Positions 1 to 10,000 of a DNA stretch of 64,000 nucleotides are shown here, piece by piece. The stretch comes from Planctomycetota bacterium (GTDB lineage Bacteria > Planctomycetota > B15-G4): positions 29,655-93,654 of the forward strand of contig JAQWOM010000037.1 in the NCBI GenBank assembly GCA_029245865.1, given 5' to 3'. The notes under the pieces are model-generated. The model was not told the DNA's origin, ran no database searches, and saw only the letters and a program-made list of their open reading frames with translations. How positions within the stretch are numbered: position 1 is the first letter of the stretch; every line of letters begins with the position of its first letter. The translations under genes were made by a program, and so were the position numbers.

Positions 1-733
1 GGTGTGCACAAAGCGCTTCGACACTCGGCGTGTGGCGCAGATCTAAGCCAAAGACCGCCAATCGATCTTGCCACTCTCCGAAGTCAGGTTCCCGGGCGTA
101 CCGAGCCGCAGCATCACGAGGAAAACGCGTGGTGACGATCAACCGCGCCCCCGCACGAAGCAGCTTGATACCGACCTGGTATCCGATCTTGACGCGCCCG
201 CCCGTGAGCAATGCAACTCGCCCAGTCATGTCTGAGCTTTGCGTGCGCTTGGACCAATTGAACGCCGCGCATTTCGGGCACAAGGCATCGTAAAAATCAT
301 GCACATCATGAAAGCTGGATTTGCAGACATAGCAGCTGCGCGCATCCAGCAATCTCTCAGAAACCTGCTTCTGCCCTTCCGCGAGACCTGGCTGCTGAGG
401 GCCATCGCCACGCACCTCTGGCGTCGGGTAGACGAGCGACAGGCGTTGCGTTCGAATGCCAGTCCGGTCAAGCACAGATTCATCAGATTGGCGTCGAGCA
501 TCGAGAGCCTTCCGCTTACGCGCCTTCCTGTAGATTGAACGCTCTAATGGATCCGGACGAATCAACTGCCCACAGGCCCGAAGCAGGCGATCGCGAAACC
601 CAGAAGAAAGCCCCGCGAGGCGCGACCGATCCGCGACCAATTCCTCCAGCCACTCAAGCACCTCGGACTGTTCTTGGAGATCAGCAGAGTCTGACGAGTC
701 GGGTGAGGGCGATGACGAAGAAGAGGACGGCAC
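1..733 (-). CDS. SDR-family oxidoreductase with N-terminal CxxC...CxxC zinc-ribbon-like segment (truncated at left window edge)
   Basis: Hand translation of the minus strand from GTG at 733 is open to the window edge: ...CYVCKSSFHDVHDFYDALCPKCAAFNWSKRTQSSDMTGRVALLTGGRVKIGYQVGIKLLRAGARLIVTTRFPRDAA... (TGGxxxIG Rossmann motif). Not in the ORF track because it runs off the end. Confidence 0.8.
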   Translation of the reverse strand, partial: MPSSSSSSPSPDSSDSADLQEQSEVLEWLEELVADRSRLAGLSSGFRDRLLRACGQLIRPDPLERSIYRKARKRKALDARRQSDESVLDRTGIRTQRLSLVYPTPEVRGDGPQQPGLAEGQKQVSERLLDARSCYVCKSSFHDVHDFYDALCPKCAAFNWSKRTQSSDMTGRVALLTGGRVKIGYQVGIKLLRAGARLIVTTRFPRDAAARYAREPDFGEWQDRLAVFGLDLRHTPSVEALCAH

Positions 734-870
734 GGTGAAGAATCTCGCGACACAAGAAGGGCAGCGCAGTCTACGGAAGTACTCGCCGCTCGTCTCGCTT
801 CAGGTCACAACCACCTCTCAGCGAGCGTTGAGAGCGCTCTCTTTTGCTCACGGGACCATACGCAAAGTAT

Positions 871-2025
871 TCAGGCAGGCCGGTCAGGCAAAGACGCTCC
901 CCGAGCAGCGAGAGCCGCGGATTCCTCAGAGAGATCTTGAGGAGCCCGGCCAATCTGCGTGAGAAACATCAAGTAGAACAAGACAGGTCCGCCGATCAGC
1001 ACGATGGCAACGTGAATCGCTGTGATTCCTGCCAAGGCGGCGCTTGCCGAGACGCCGAGTGCATACACAAGACATGCCTTTCCAAAGTAATGAAATGCGC
1101 CGATTCCACCAGGCGTAGGAAACAACATTCCAATTGTTGTGAACGTGTAAACAAGAAACACCGAGCGCATCGAGAGCTGGTCCAAGCCGAAAGCCACACA
1201 GCCACGTTCAAATGTGAACAGCCAACAAACCCAGATGAGCAGTGACAGGATCAGTGCGATCAATGCCTGGCTGGGCTTCGAACGTAGTACCAAGATGCCG
1301 GCCGAAAAATCTGCCAAAGCAGACTCTAAACGTGCTCGCCATTTGACCGGCAGTCGGTTCAGCAGCGGGCTCATCCAACGTCGCGTCGTGGTCGGACGCA
1401 ATGCAAAGAGCACCAAAATCACTGCAACAGCTGTAATGCCTGCCATGAGAGTGAGTGCCGCCGTTCGCATATCTGCGAGATCTACAGAAAATCCGCCGCT
1501 CGCGGCTCCAAGCTGCTGAGCCTCTTTTGCCAATCCGGCAGACAGTTGATTGGCTTCTGCAGAAGTGAAGACAAACAGGCTCACAAGCACGAGCACTGCA
1601 AGCATGAAAACGTCTATCAAACGTTCAATGAGCACTGTTGCGGCAATGAGAGCCACAGGAATCCGCGTTCGACGGTTCAGATAAACGACACGCACAACCT
1701 CGCCTACGCGCGGCAGCACCGCATTGACAGCGTAGCCGAGGGCTGCAGCCGCTGTCGTGAAGTGCACGGAAACAGGAACACCCAAGAGGCACCTTTGGCG
1801 AATTCCGCGAATCACTACGGCCAACCCTGTGAGACCTAGCAACTCGAGAAGCGGGGCCACTCGAACGTCGAGAAAGACGCGCTTCATTTCCTCCACATTC
1901 ACATCGCTATCGCGAAATGTCAGATAGAGGAAGCCGCCACCCAGGCCAAGGCCTAGTACGACGCGCAACAACTTACCTAGAAAGCTGCTCTTCTTTGGGG
2001 CGAGAGTGTCTGAATCGTCCGTCAT
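871..2025 (-). CDS. Flippase-like / lysylphosphatidylglycerol synthase TM-domain (UPF0104-like) membrane protein
   Basis: Multi-TM protein MTDDSDTLAPKKSSFLGKLLRVVLGLGLGGGFLYLTFRDSDVN... with ...FTTIGMLFPTPGGIGAFHYFGKACLVYALG..., typical of the LPG_synthase_TM family. Confidence 0.8.
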   Translation of the reverse strand: MTDDSDTLAPKKSSFLGKLLRVVLGLGLGGGFLYLTFRDSDVNVEEMKRVFLDVRVAPLLELLGLTGLAVVIRGIRQRCLLGVPVSVHFTTAAAALGYAVNAVLPRVGEVVRVVYLNRRTRIPVALIAATVLIERLIDVFMLAVLVLVSLFVFTSAEANQLSAGLAKEAQQLGAASGGFSVDLADMRTAALTLMAGITAVAVILVLFALRPTTTRRWMSPLLNRLPVKWRARLESALADFSAGILVLRSKPSQALIALILSLLIWVCWLFTFERGCVAFGLDQLSMRSVFLVYTFTTIGMLFPTPGGIGAFHYFGKACLVYALGVSASAALAGITAIHVAIVLIGGPVLFYLMFLTQIGRAPQDLSEESAALAARGASLPDRPA

Positions 2026-2207
2026 GTGCTTCCTCGATTGAGCCGAATCTCGCCGAACGGTGCGAAGTACCAACCCGAAAGATCATCTCATTCTGAGCGA
2101 GGAAGCAAGCGGAAGTCTTTTGCAGCCAGACGCTTTCTTCATGGTAGACAAGCCTTCACTGAAATTTAGACAACTCGATCGTACGCACGATTTAGGATAA
2201 TCACACC

Positions 2208-2459
2208 ATGGACATTCGCATCCAGTACTGCCACTCCTGAGGCTTCCTTGCCAGGGCGACGAGTTACGCCGCCCAACTCCAGCAAGCATTGGGAACTTCG
2301 GTCGAACTTGAACTGGTTCATAAACGAGGACTGTTCCGTGTCCTTGTGAATGGCCAAACCGCCTTTATTCGTAAGGGTGGCCTGATCGCGAAGCTTCTCG
2401 GTAAACCATGGCCAACGCCAGACGAACTACTCGCAGCCGTAAAAGCTGCGAATCCATAG
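2208..2459 (+). CDS. Putative selenoprotein, SelW/SelT/SelH (Rdx) family, in-frame TGA read as Sec (CxxU)
   Basis: ATG at 2208, TGA at 2238-2240, then open to TAG 2457-2459: MDIRIQYCHSUGFLARATSYAAQLQQALGTSVELELVHKRGLFRVLVNGQTAFIRKGGLIAKLLGKPWPTPDELLAAVKAANP. The TGA is exactly at the second redox position of the CxxC/CxxU motif, and the protein continues with the family's C-terminal pattern. Confidence 0.75.
2241..2274 (+). promoter_or_regulatory. Candidate bacterial SECIS hairpin downstream of the UGA
   Basis: GGGCG(ACGAGTTACGC)CGCCC (2254-2274) or GGCG(ACGAGTTA)CGCC (2255-2270), G in the apical loop, about 18 nt after the TGA. Structure read by eye only. Confidence 0.4.
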
Positions 2460-2494
2460 TCGGCTCTGCCTGCAAGCCAGGCGGCCTGGGTGCC

Positions 2495-3553
2495 TCAACG
2501 AAGAAAGAACCCGTGCTTCAGCGGGTCCTCTGGATCGACAAAAAACTCATGGCGACCGGTCAAAAAAGCCGAGCCCGTGACGCGAGGCACGATTCCTTTC
2601 AAGCCACCGACATCGACCGCCTTCGTGGCACACACCTCAAATGATGTGCCGATGAGACTCTGGATCACGACGGACTCGCCGAGCGCGAGTTCATCTCGAG
2701 CAACGAGACATGCCGCACGGCCTGAGACGCCAGTTCCAGTTGGGGATCGATCCAGTTCGCCATCGGCAAACACGCAGACATTCCGCGAGTGAACGCCGTT
2801 TTCTGCGGGCTGATAAAAGATCGTGCCGTACAAGAAACCCAGGTCTGGATCACCTTCCGGATGAACGATCTCGCAGTTCCTTATTACAGCCTGCTTAACA
2901 CGGCGACCCAGATCGACAATCTGCGCAAACCGAGACGGCTCGAGTTCGAGCCCCACGGTTCGAGCATCGACATAAGCGTAGAAGGCCCCTCCATACCCAA
3001 TGTCGCAGGTCACGGGTTGGCGACCCGACGAACCGAGACCCTCAACTTGTGCAACATGATCACGCTTGAGAAGAAAGGAGGGAACATTGTCGAAGGCGAC
3101 CCTGGCCACACGCCCCTTTTCGCGGATCGCGCTTGCCGTCACCCTCCCTGCCGGCGTATCGATCCGGACAACGGGTCGGTCCCCGGAAAGATCCAGAAGA
3201 CCTGTATCGAGACACACCGTGACCAAGCCAACAATGCCGTGCCCGCACATCGTGCTGTAGCCTTCGTTGTGAAGGAAAAGAACCCCAAGGTGACCATCTT
3301 CAGTCACTGCTTCTGTGGGCAAGCAACCGTACATATCAGCGTGCCCGCGAGGCTCCCACATGAGAACACGGCGCATCTCTTCTGAATGCCGCTGCATCCA
3401 GGATCGCTTGGCGAGCATTGTGTCGCCCGGCGGCTCAGGAATGCCTGACATGATGACCCGAAGCGGCTCACCAGCCGCATGAACATCGAGAGTCTGGATA
3501 CGGCCCCAGTCACCTGGTGGATTGAACTCACAAGCCTTGCCGAGCGCAGTCAT
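2495..3553 (-). CDS. Proline racemase-family enzyme, probably trans-3-hydroxy-L-proline dehydratase
   Basis: Motif I NEGYSTMCGHG and motif II DRSPTGTG, i.e. Thr replaces the second catalytic Cys as in T3LHyp dehydratases. Confidence 0.8.
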   Translation of the reverse strand: MTALGKACEFNPPGDWGRIQTLDVHAAGEPLRVIMSGIPEPPGDTMLAKRSWMQRHSEEMRRVLMWEPRGHADMYGCLPTEAVTEDGHLGVLFLHNEGYSTMCGHGIVGLVTVCLDTGLLDLSGDRPVVRIDTPAGRVTASAIREKGRVARVAFDNVPSFLLKRDHVAQVEGLGSSGRQPVTCDIGYGGAFYAYVDARTVGLELEPSRFAQIVDLGRRVKQAVIRNCEIVHPEGDPDLGFLYGTIFYQPAENGVHSRNVCVFADGELDRSPTGTGVSGRAACLVARDELALGESVVIQSLIGTSFEVCATKAVDVGGLKGIVPRVTGSAFLTGRHEFFVDPEDPLKHGFFLR

Positions 3554-3616
3554 GTGGGCCCCATCAGCAAACGCATCAGATCGAGAGCGGCATGCAGGCT
3601 AATTCCCCGTGCAACT

Positions 3617-4252
3617 TTAGCGGTCAGGCTGCGGCGTCACTCGCAAGTAGGGCTTAATCGTCTTCCAACCTTTGGGGAATTCTGACTTCGCCTCCTCGTC
3701 GGACATCGTTGGAACGATAATCACGTCGTCTCCATCCTTCCAATTGACCGGGGTGGCGACGCTGTGATTTGCAGTCAGTTGAAGAGAATCGAGCACACGA
3801 AGGATTTCATCGAAGTTCCTTCCCGCTGACGGCGGGTAAGTGATGGTCAGCTTCACTTTCTTGTCGGGACCAATAATGAACACAGAACGCACCGTGAATG
3901 TCTCGGCTGCATTCGGGTGAATCATGTCGTAGAGCTCGGCGACCTTCCTGTCTGGATCCCCTAGCAAAGGAAAGTTTAGCGCGACGCCCTGTGTTTCTTC
4001 GATATCAGTCGCCCATGCTTCGTGATCGGCGACTGTATCTACACTCAGCCCAATCACCTTGCATCCGCGCTTCTCGAACTCAGGCTTGAGCTTTGCGACA
4101 GCTCCTAGTTCGGTGGTGCAGACCGGAGTGAAATCTTTCGGGTGAGAAAACAGCACACCCCAACTACCACCCAGCCATTCGTGAAAACTGATCAGCCCAT
4201 CTGTGCTGTTGGAAGTGAAGTCGGGCGCTGTGTCCCCCAGTCGAATGGCCAT
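3617..4252 (-). CDS. Peroxiredoxin, 1-Cys (Prx6-like) type
   Basis: MAIRLGDTAPDFTSNSTDG...HPKDFTPVCTTELG...VNWKDGDDVIIVPTMSDEEA..PKGWKTIKPYLRVTPQP; Prx6 signatures. Confidence 0.92.
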   Translation of the reverse strand: MAIRLGDTAPDFTSNSTDGLISFHEWLGGSWGVLFSHPKDFTPVCTTELGAVAKLKPEFEKRGCKVIGLSVDTVADHEAWATDIEETQGVALNFPLLGDPDRKVAELYDMIHPNAAETFTVRSVFIIGPDKKVKLTITYPPSAGRNFDEILRVLDSLQLTANHSVATPVNWKDGDDVIIVPTMSDEEAKSEFPKGWKTIKPYLRVTPQPDR

Positions 4253-4364
4253 CGATGGCTCCTTGAGATCTGTATGCGGTGGTGAGCTTGGCAAGAGAGC
4301 GGCATTTGAATCGGCCCCCGTCGAACACAGACTGTATCCAATCCGCAATGACGGCGGCGCTTCC

Positions 4365-4805
4365 CTACTGCCAGCCCATCGGGTCATAACCTTTGTCACG
4401 AAGGCACTGCTCGACAAAGCGCTTGAAGACGGGATCCGGCTCCGCCCCCGCCCAGAGCCCGCGTACGACTCCAATGGCCGCTCCGGCCGCCGCTCCCGTT
4501 CCTGCACCTCGGCCAATCCCACCGCCCGAGAACGCACCTGCAGCAGCCCCTCCTGCAGCGCCAGCCGTCGCCCCCTTGGCGCCTTCAGTCAAGGCCTTGT
4601 TGTCCTTTCCGTATTGCGCCACTTGGCTCTTCGCGAACTCGAAACACGCGTCGATATCTTCTTGTGCTCGGTCCCCTCCGACCTGATTCCAATAGGCATT
4701 CGGATAGAGCGCCGGCCGCTTGTGAGACGCACACCCGGCCACAACAAGAAGTAGCGCGAAAGGAATCAAAACACATGGCGAGAAAGAGGCTGGCCTCTGA
4801 TGCAT
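4365..4805 (-). CDS. Glycine-zipper lipoprotein
   Basis: Lipobox-like ...LLLVVAGCASHK and GATAGAAGGAAAGAFSGGGIGRGAGTGAAAGAAIGVV glycine zipper. Confidence 0.75.
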   Translation of the reverse strand: MHQRPASFSPCVLIPFALLLVVAGCASHKRPALYPNAYWNQVGGDRAQEDIDACFEFAKSQVAQYGKDNKALTEGAKGATAGAAGGAAAGAFSGGGIGRGAGTGAAAGAAIGVVRGLWAGAEPDPVFKRFVEQCLRDKGYDPMGWQ

Positions 4806-4824
4806 GACACTCTCCAAGAAACCA

Positions 4825-5514
4825 CTAGTCATCTTCCATGCCGCCTGACAAGTCGCGCTCACGCTCAGAATCGTCTTCTCGCGGGCCGAGTGAAACCAGC
4901 CGGGCCACCAAGATGGCAATGAAGAACGCGCCAGCGAATGCTTCGATGACCGTGAGCATCTTCGCGAAGCCATTCACTGGCACGATGTCGCCATAGCCCA
5001 CGCTCAGAATCGTCACGAGACTGAAGTACAGCATATCGAGCGTACCGCGTCCTTCGGAGGGCACGATGGAATTGGGCGTGCTGTACCCAGTCGGGTCAAT
5101 CCGCCAAACAGTGACGTGAATAAATGCGAAAGTCATTGCTGCCAACAAATACACCGCCATGGCAACCACAATCCGATCCCGCATGGAGATACGGGGGCTC
5201 ATGACCCTTCGGAGCAATTGGTAGATCGCGTAGAAGCAGAAAATAATCACGCCAACCAGGCGTCCTGCCCACAGAGGCTCTCCCCAAAACAAGATCAGCG
5301 ACGGAGCAAGAAGCAAGGAGGCGAAGATGCGCTGGCCACGCGTGTCGGCAGCCGACCAAACTGCAGCGAGCAACACCAGCGTCGTGCAAACCCCCGAGAG
5401 GACTCTTCCAAAGGGCTCACGCAGCAATTCAGCAAACGGGTAGGCGAGGATCAGCACGATCAGCGCCACGAGCAATTGCACGCTCCTTGACTTCAAAAGT
5501 GGCGTTGCCTGCAT
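4825..5514 (-). CDS. Potassium/ion channel family protein
   Basis: Several TM segments and pore motif SLVTILSVGYGDIVPVNGFAKML (selectivity filter). Confidence 0.85.
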   Translation of the reverse strand: MQATPLLKSRSVQLLVALIVLILAYPFAELLREPFGRVLSGVCTTLVLLAAVWSAADTRGQRIFASLLLAPSLILFWGEPLWAGRLVGVIIFCFYAIYQLLRRVMSPRISMRDRIVVAMAVYLLAAMTFAFIHVTVWRIDPTGYSTPNSIVPSEGRGTLDMLYFSLVTILSVGYGDIVPVNGFAKMLTVIEAFAGAFFIAILVARLVSLGPREDDSERERDLSGGMEDD

Positions 5515-5687
5515 GACGAAATCCTATTCTCACGTCTCACGACTTCAAGAAATCAGAGCCTAGCGGTTCTTTGATGCTAGATCGACTGCGCGCCCACTTG
5601 CACGCGCCACTCCCTCTCTAGGCATTCCTGCCGGGCGCTGGCTCAACGCGAGGCTCTCTCCTAGAATGTTCGGTTCAAGGAGCTTCT

Positions 5688-7019
5688 ATGAACGCACAAC
5701 TCATAACCCACGCCGCTCTTCTGTCTTCTCTGCTCGCGCTCAGCGGGTGCTCGAAAGACGGCAAAGAAAGCGACGCCCCGAAAGCAGCTACGCTTCCTCC
5801 AGTTCCCGTCATTGTGACGGAGGTACAGAGAGAAAACGTGCCGATCGTTCGCGAGTTTGTCGCTCGTACCGAAGCATCAGCAACAGTCACCGTGGAAGCC
5901 CGAGTCCAAGCTGTCCTGGAAGCCATGGAGTTTGAGGAAGGTAAGCCAGTCGAGGCAGGAGAAGTTCTCTATCGTCTCGACCCCGCGACCTACAAGGCCA
6001 ATCTGGCCGCAGCAGAAGCTGGACTTGCCAAGGCAAAGGCTGATCAGAAACTTGCCGAAGAACAAGTTTCTGTACGCGCTGCAGAAGCTGCCGTAATTAT
6101 TGCGCAAGCCCGGCTCGAAAAGACCAAGCAAGATGTTGCACGCTTCCGGCCGCTTGCCGAGCAAGATGCCGTGCCACAACAGGATCTCGACACTGCAATC
6201 TCAGCGCAGGAAGTCGCAGAAGCCGAACTGGATGCGCAGCAAGCAAATCTCGAGAACTCCCGGATTCAAGAAACCGTTGGCGTCCTTCAAACACGTGCTC
6301 TGGTTGAGGCGGCTGCAGCGGCTGTCGCACTGGCGCAACTCGAAGTCGGTTATTGCCTCATCAAGAGCCCCATCGACGGCTTGATCGGGCGCACCATGGT
6401 GGACGTGGGCAATCTTGTCGGGCGAAGCGGGAACACAGACCTCGTCACGGTGTCTAGCATCGACCCCATGCGCGCGACGCTGTCTATCAGCGAAGCCGAG
6501 TTCATCCACTTCCAAGAGGAAGATCGAAAGAGACAAAACGACCCAAATGGCACGCACGAAGAGGCCGCTACCCCCGTAGAACTCTTGCTCGCAGATGACA
6601 GCGTGTATGGGCACAAGGGTGAAGTCATCATGGCCGAGCGCGCCGTCGCAATCGAAACCGGCACACTTCAGCTTGTGGCCGAATTTCCCAATCCAGACGG
6701 CTTCCTCCGCCCGGGCCAGTTCGGTCGAGTTCGTGCCACCGTGGGTGAAAGGAATGAAGCCATCCTCGTTCCGCAACGGGCAGTCATGGAGCAACAAAGC
6801 GCCAAGGTTGTCTACATCTTGCTCGACGACAACACGGTTGCCCTGAGAAGCGTGCAAGTTGGAGAACGATACAAGAGCGACTTTGTCGTCTTGGCCGGGC
6901 TTCAAGGAGATGAGCGCGTGATCGTCGAAGGACAAATCAAAGTTCGACCCGGGATGACCGTGGCACCAATAGACAAGCCAGCACTTAACAATCCCACCGC
7001 AGCACCGGAAGGGCGCTAA
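5688..7019 (+). CDS. RND efflux periplasmic adaptor (MFP, AcrA-like)
   Basis: Lipobox LLALSGCSKD; VIVTEVQRENVPIVREFVARTEAS...VEARVQAVLEAMEFEEGKPVEAGEVLYRLDPATYKA; next to RND pump. Confidence 0.93.
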   Translation: MNAQLITHAALLSSLLALSGCSKDGKESDAPKAATLPPVPVIVTEVQRENVPIVREFVARTEASATVTVEARVQAVLEAMEFEEGKPVEAGEVLYRLDPATYKANLAAAEAGLAKAKADQKLAEEQVSVRAAEAAVIIAQARLEKTKQDVARFRPLAEQDAVPQQDLDTAISAQEVAEAELDAQQANLENSRIQETVGVLQTRALVEAAAAAVALAQLEVGYCLIKSPIDGLIGRTMVDVGNLVGRSGNTDLVTVSSIDPMRATLSISEAEFIHFQEEDRKRQNDPNGTHEEAATPVELLLADDSVYGHKGEVIMAERAVAIETGTLQLVAEFPNPDGFLRPGQFGRVRATVGERNEAILVPQRAVMEQQSAKVVYILLDDNTVALRSVQVGERYKSDFVVLAGLQGDERVIVEGQIKVRPGMTVAPIDKPALNNPTAAPEGR

Positions 7020-7020
7020 C

Positions 7021-10000
7021 TTGGGACAGTTCTTCATTCGACGTCCCGTTTTCGCGATGGTCATCTCTCTGGTGATCTTGCTGGCAGGCAGCCTCTCCAT
7101 CCAATCGCTGCCCATCACGCTCTATCCGCAGATCACTCCGCCCACTGTCGAAGTTGAGGTCAACTACCCAGGGGCCAACGCCGAGACGGTCGAACAGTCC
7201 ATTGCCGCTCCCATCGAAACCGAAGTCAACGGCGCCGAGAACCTGATCTATTTCTCGTCGAAGAGTTCAAGCGACGGGCGATACGTACTTCAGTGCACTT
7301 TTGAAGTCGGCACGGACCTCGACCTGGCAAACGTGGACATCAACAACCGCGTGAACAAGGCCTCTTCCAAGCTGCCGGCAGAGGCCATTGCCGCAGGTAT
7401 TTCGGTACGGAAGAAGTCGCCCGACATGCTCATGGCGATTGCTGTCTATTCGCCAAACGGCGCCTATGACGAGACCTTTCTTTCTAACTACACGTCTTTG
7501 AATCTCGTGGACTCCATCGCCCGAACACCGGGCGTTGGCAGCACGATGATTGTGGGCCAGCGCGACTACTCCATGCGCCTCTGGCTGCGCCCCGACAAAC
7601 TCACCAAGTTGGGATTGACGGCTGCGGATGTCGCAAACGCCATCCGAGAGCAAAACGTCCTGCTTCCTGTAGGCGCCGTTGGCCAACCTCCCGCGGAAGC
7701 GGGCGTCGAATTCCAATATGCGGTCAACACCAAGAGCCGGCTCACCGAGGTCTCCGAGTTTGAGGACATCATTCTTCGAACGCTCTCCGACGGGTCGATT
7801 CTTCGCGTAAAAGACGTCGCCCGAACAGAGCTCGCCGCCAAGACCTACAGCTCGTTTGGACGCTACAACGGCTTGCCAGCCACCGTGCTGTTGGTCTATC
7901 AGCTGCCAGGTGCGAACGCGCTACAAACGGCCGAAGGCATTCGCAACCTTCTCAGCGACCTTGAGGAGCGCATGCCGCCTGGCCTCACCTACAAGATCGC
8001 ACTCGACAACACGATGTTTATCACGGCCTCCATCAATGAGGTCATGCAGACTTTTTTCGAAGCACTGCTCCTCGTGCTGATCGTGGTCTTCATCTTCCTG
8101 GGAAGCTTTCGGGCGACTCTCATCCCAATGTTGGCCATTCCGGTGTCCCTCGTGGGCACCTTTGCACTGTTCGGCATGCTGGGCTTCTCCATCAACATGC
8201 TCACGCTGTTCGGCATCATCCTGGCCATTGGCACGGTGGTGGATGACGCAATCGTTGTGGTGGAGTCCGTGGAGTCATACCTGGCAAAGGGATTGACGCC
8301 AACCGAGGCCACCATTCGCACAATGAAGGATGTCACGCAGGTGCTGATCGCATCTTCGCTGGTGTTGTGCGCAGTCTTCGTCCCCGTGGCCTTCATGGGG
8401 GGTATCACAGGGCAGCTTTACCGCCAGTTCGCACTGACGATCTCGGTCTCGATCATTCTCTCGACCATCGTGGCCATGTCGCTCACACCAGCACTCTGCC
8501 GGCTTCTGCTCAGACCGCGCAAACCCATGCGAGGCCCCCTCGGATGGCTCCTTGGCCTGTTCAATCGCGGGCTCGAAAAAACAACAAAGGGCTACGCGGT
8601 CCTCACCCGAGTGATGGTCAAGACACTCATTGGAGCCCTTGCCTTCCTGGCCGTCATGACAATCGGTTCTTGGAATCTTTTTGGCGCACTGCCGGCCGGC
8701 TTTGTGCCAGACGAAGATCAGGGTTATTTCTTTGCGACGCTGTCCTTGCCAGATGGCGCTTCGATGGAACGCACCGACAAACTCGCAAAGCGCACAGAGA
8801 GAGACCTTGCCGCGATTCCAGGCGTCGATCAGGTTGTGACCCTCGGTGGACTCAACCTGCTCACAGGAGCCTACACTTCGAACAACTCTTCTTTTGTAGT
8901 CTTGCTTTCAGACTGGTCTGAACGCACCACACCCGACCTACAAATCAACGGCGTCCTCAAGCAGGCACGCGCCACGCTCTTCTCTTACCCGGAAGCCATT
9001 GGGTTGGCTTTCTCACCTCCACCCATTCCCGGGCTTGGCTCGGCGGGCGGCTTCCAGTTCGAACTGCAAGACCGCAGCGGAGCAGTGACATTTGAAGAAC
9101 TCGCTCAAACCGGCGACAAACTTGTCGCGGCAGCACGACAGCAACCAGACTTGACCGGACTGTTCAGTGCTTTTCGCGCCAACGTCCCACAGATTGATTT
9201 CAAGCTAGATCGCTCGAAAGCCAAAACACTTGGCGTTCCCGTCAATGAAGTCTTCCAAGCCTTGCAAATCTACCTCGGTGGAATTCAGGTCAATGACTTC
9301 ACACTGTTCGGCCGGCCATTCAAGGTCATGCTGCAGGCCGAGCCAGAGTTCCGCATCGACCCCGACAACCTCAAAGAGATCTTTGTTCGAACTGACACTG
9401 GCGCCATGGTGCCGATCAGAACTCTGGCAACAATCGGCTCGACAACAGGGCCGGATCTCATCCAGCGATACAACATGTTCAGGACATCCGAGATCAGTGG
9501 CAGTGCCGCCCCTGGTTACAGTTCAGGACAAGCCATCGAAACCATGGAGACGGTGGCCAATGAAGTTCTGAGTGAAGAGTACGGCTACGAATGGACGGGC
9601 ACGGCCTATCAAGAGAAAAGAGCGGGCGGTGAGCAGGTGGTCATCTTTGCGCTCGGATTCCTCCTGGTCTTCTTGTTCCTCGCAGCAAACTACGAGAGCT
9701 GGGTGATTCCTCTTGCCGTCCTGCTCGGGCTTCCTGTCGCCGTCTTCGGGGCCCTCTTCGGAGCATGGATTCGTGACTACATCAATGATGTCTACATCCA
9801 GATCGGCCTGGTCCTGCTCATCGGGCTCGGTGCAAAGACCGCCATCCTCGTTGTGGAGTTCGCCAAGCAGCGACATGATGAGGGCGAAAACGTTTCAGAG
9901 GCTGTCATCGAAGCCGCTGCTTCACGCTTCCGCCCCATCCTCATGACAGCCTTCAGCTTTGTGCTTGGCGTCGTTCCTCTCGTCACGGCTGCAGGCGCTG

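Noticed and set aside
2083-2289. Minus-strand ORFs (2083-2289, 2166-2357) over the 2.1-2.4 kb gap
   Set aside because: The plus-strand TGA-containing Rdx-like frame gives a far more coherent protein.
6201-7118. 305-aa minus-strand ORF
   Set aside because: Antisense to the AcrA-like adaptor; no domain pattern.
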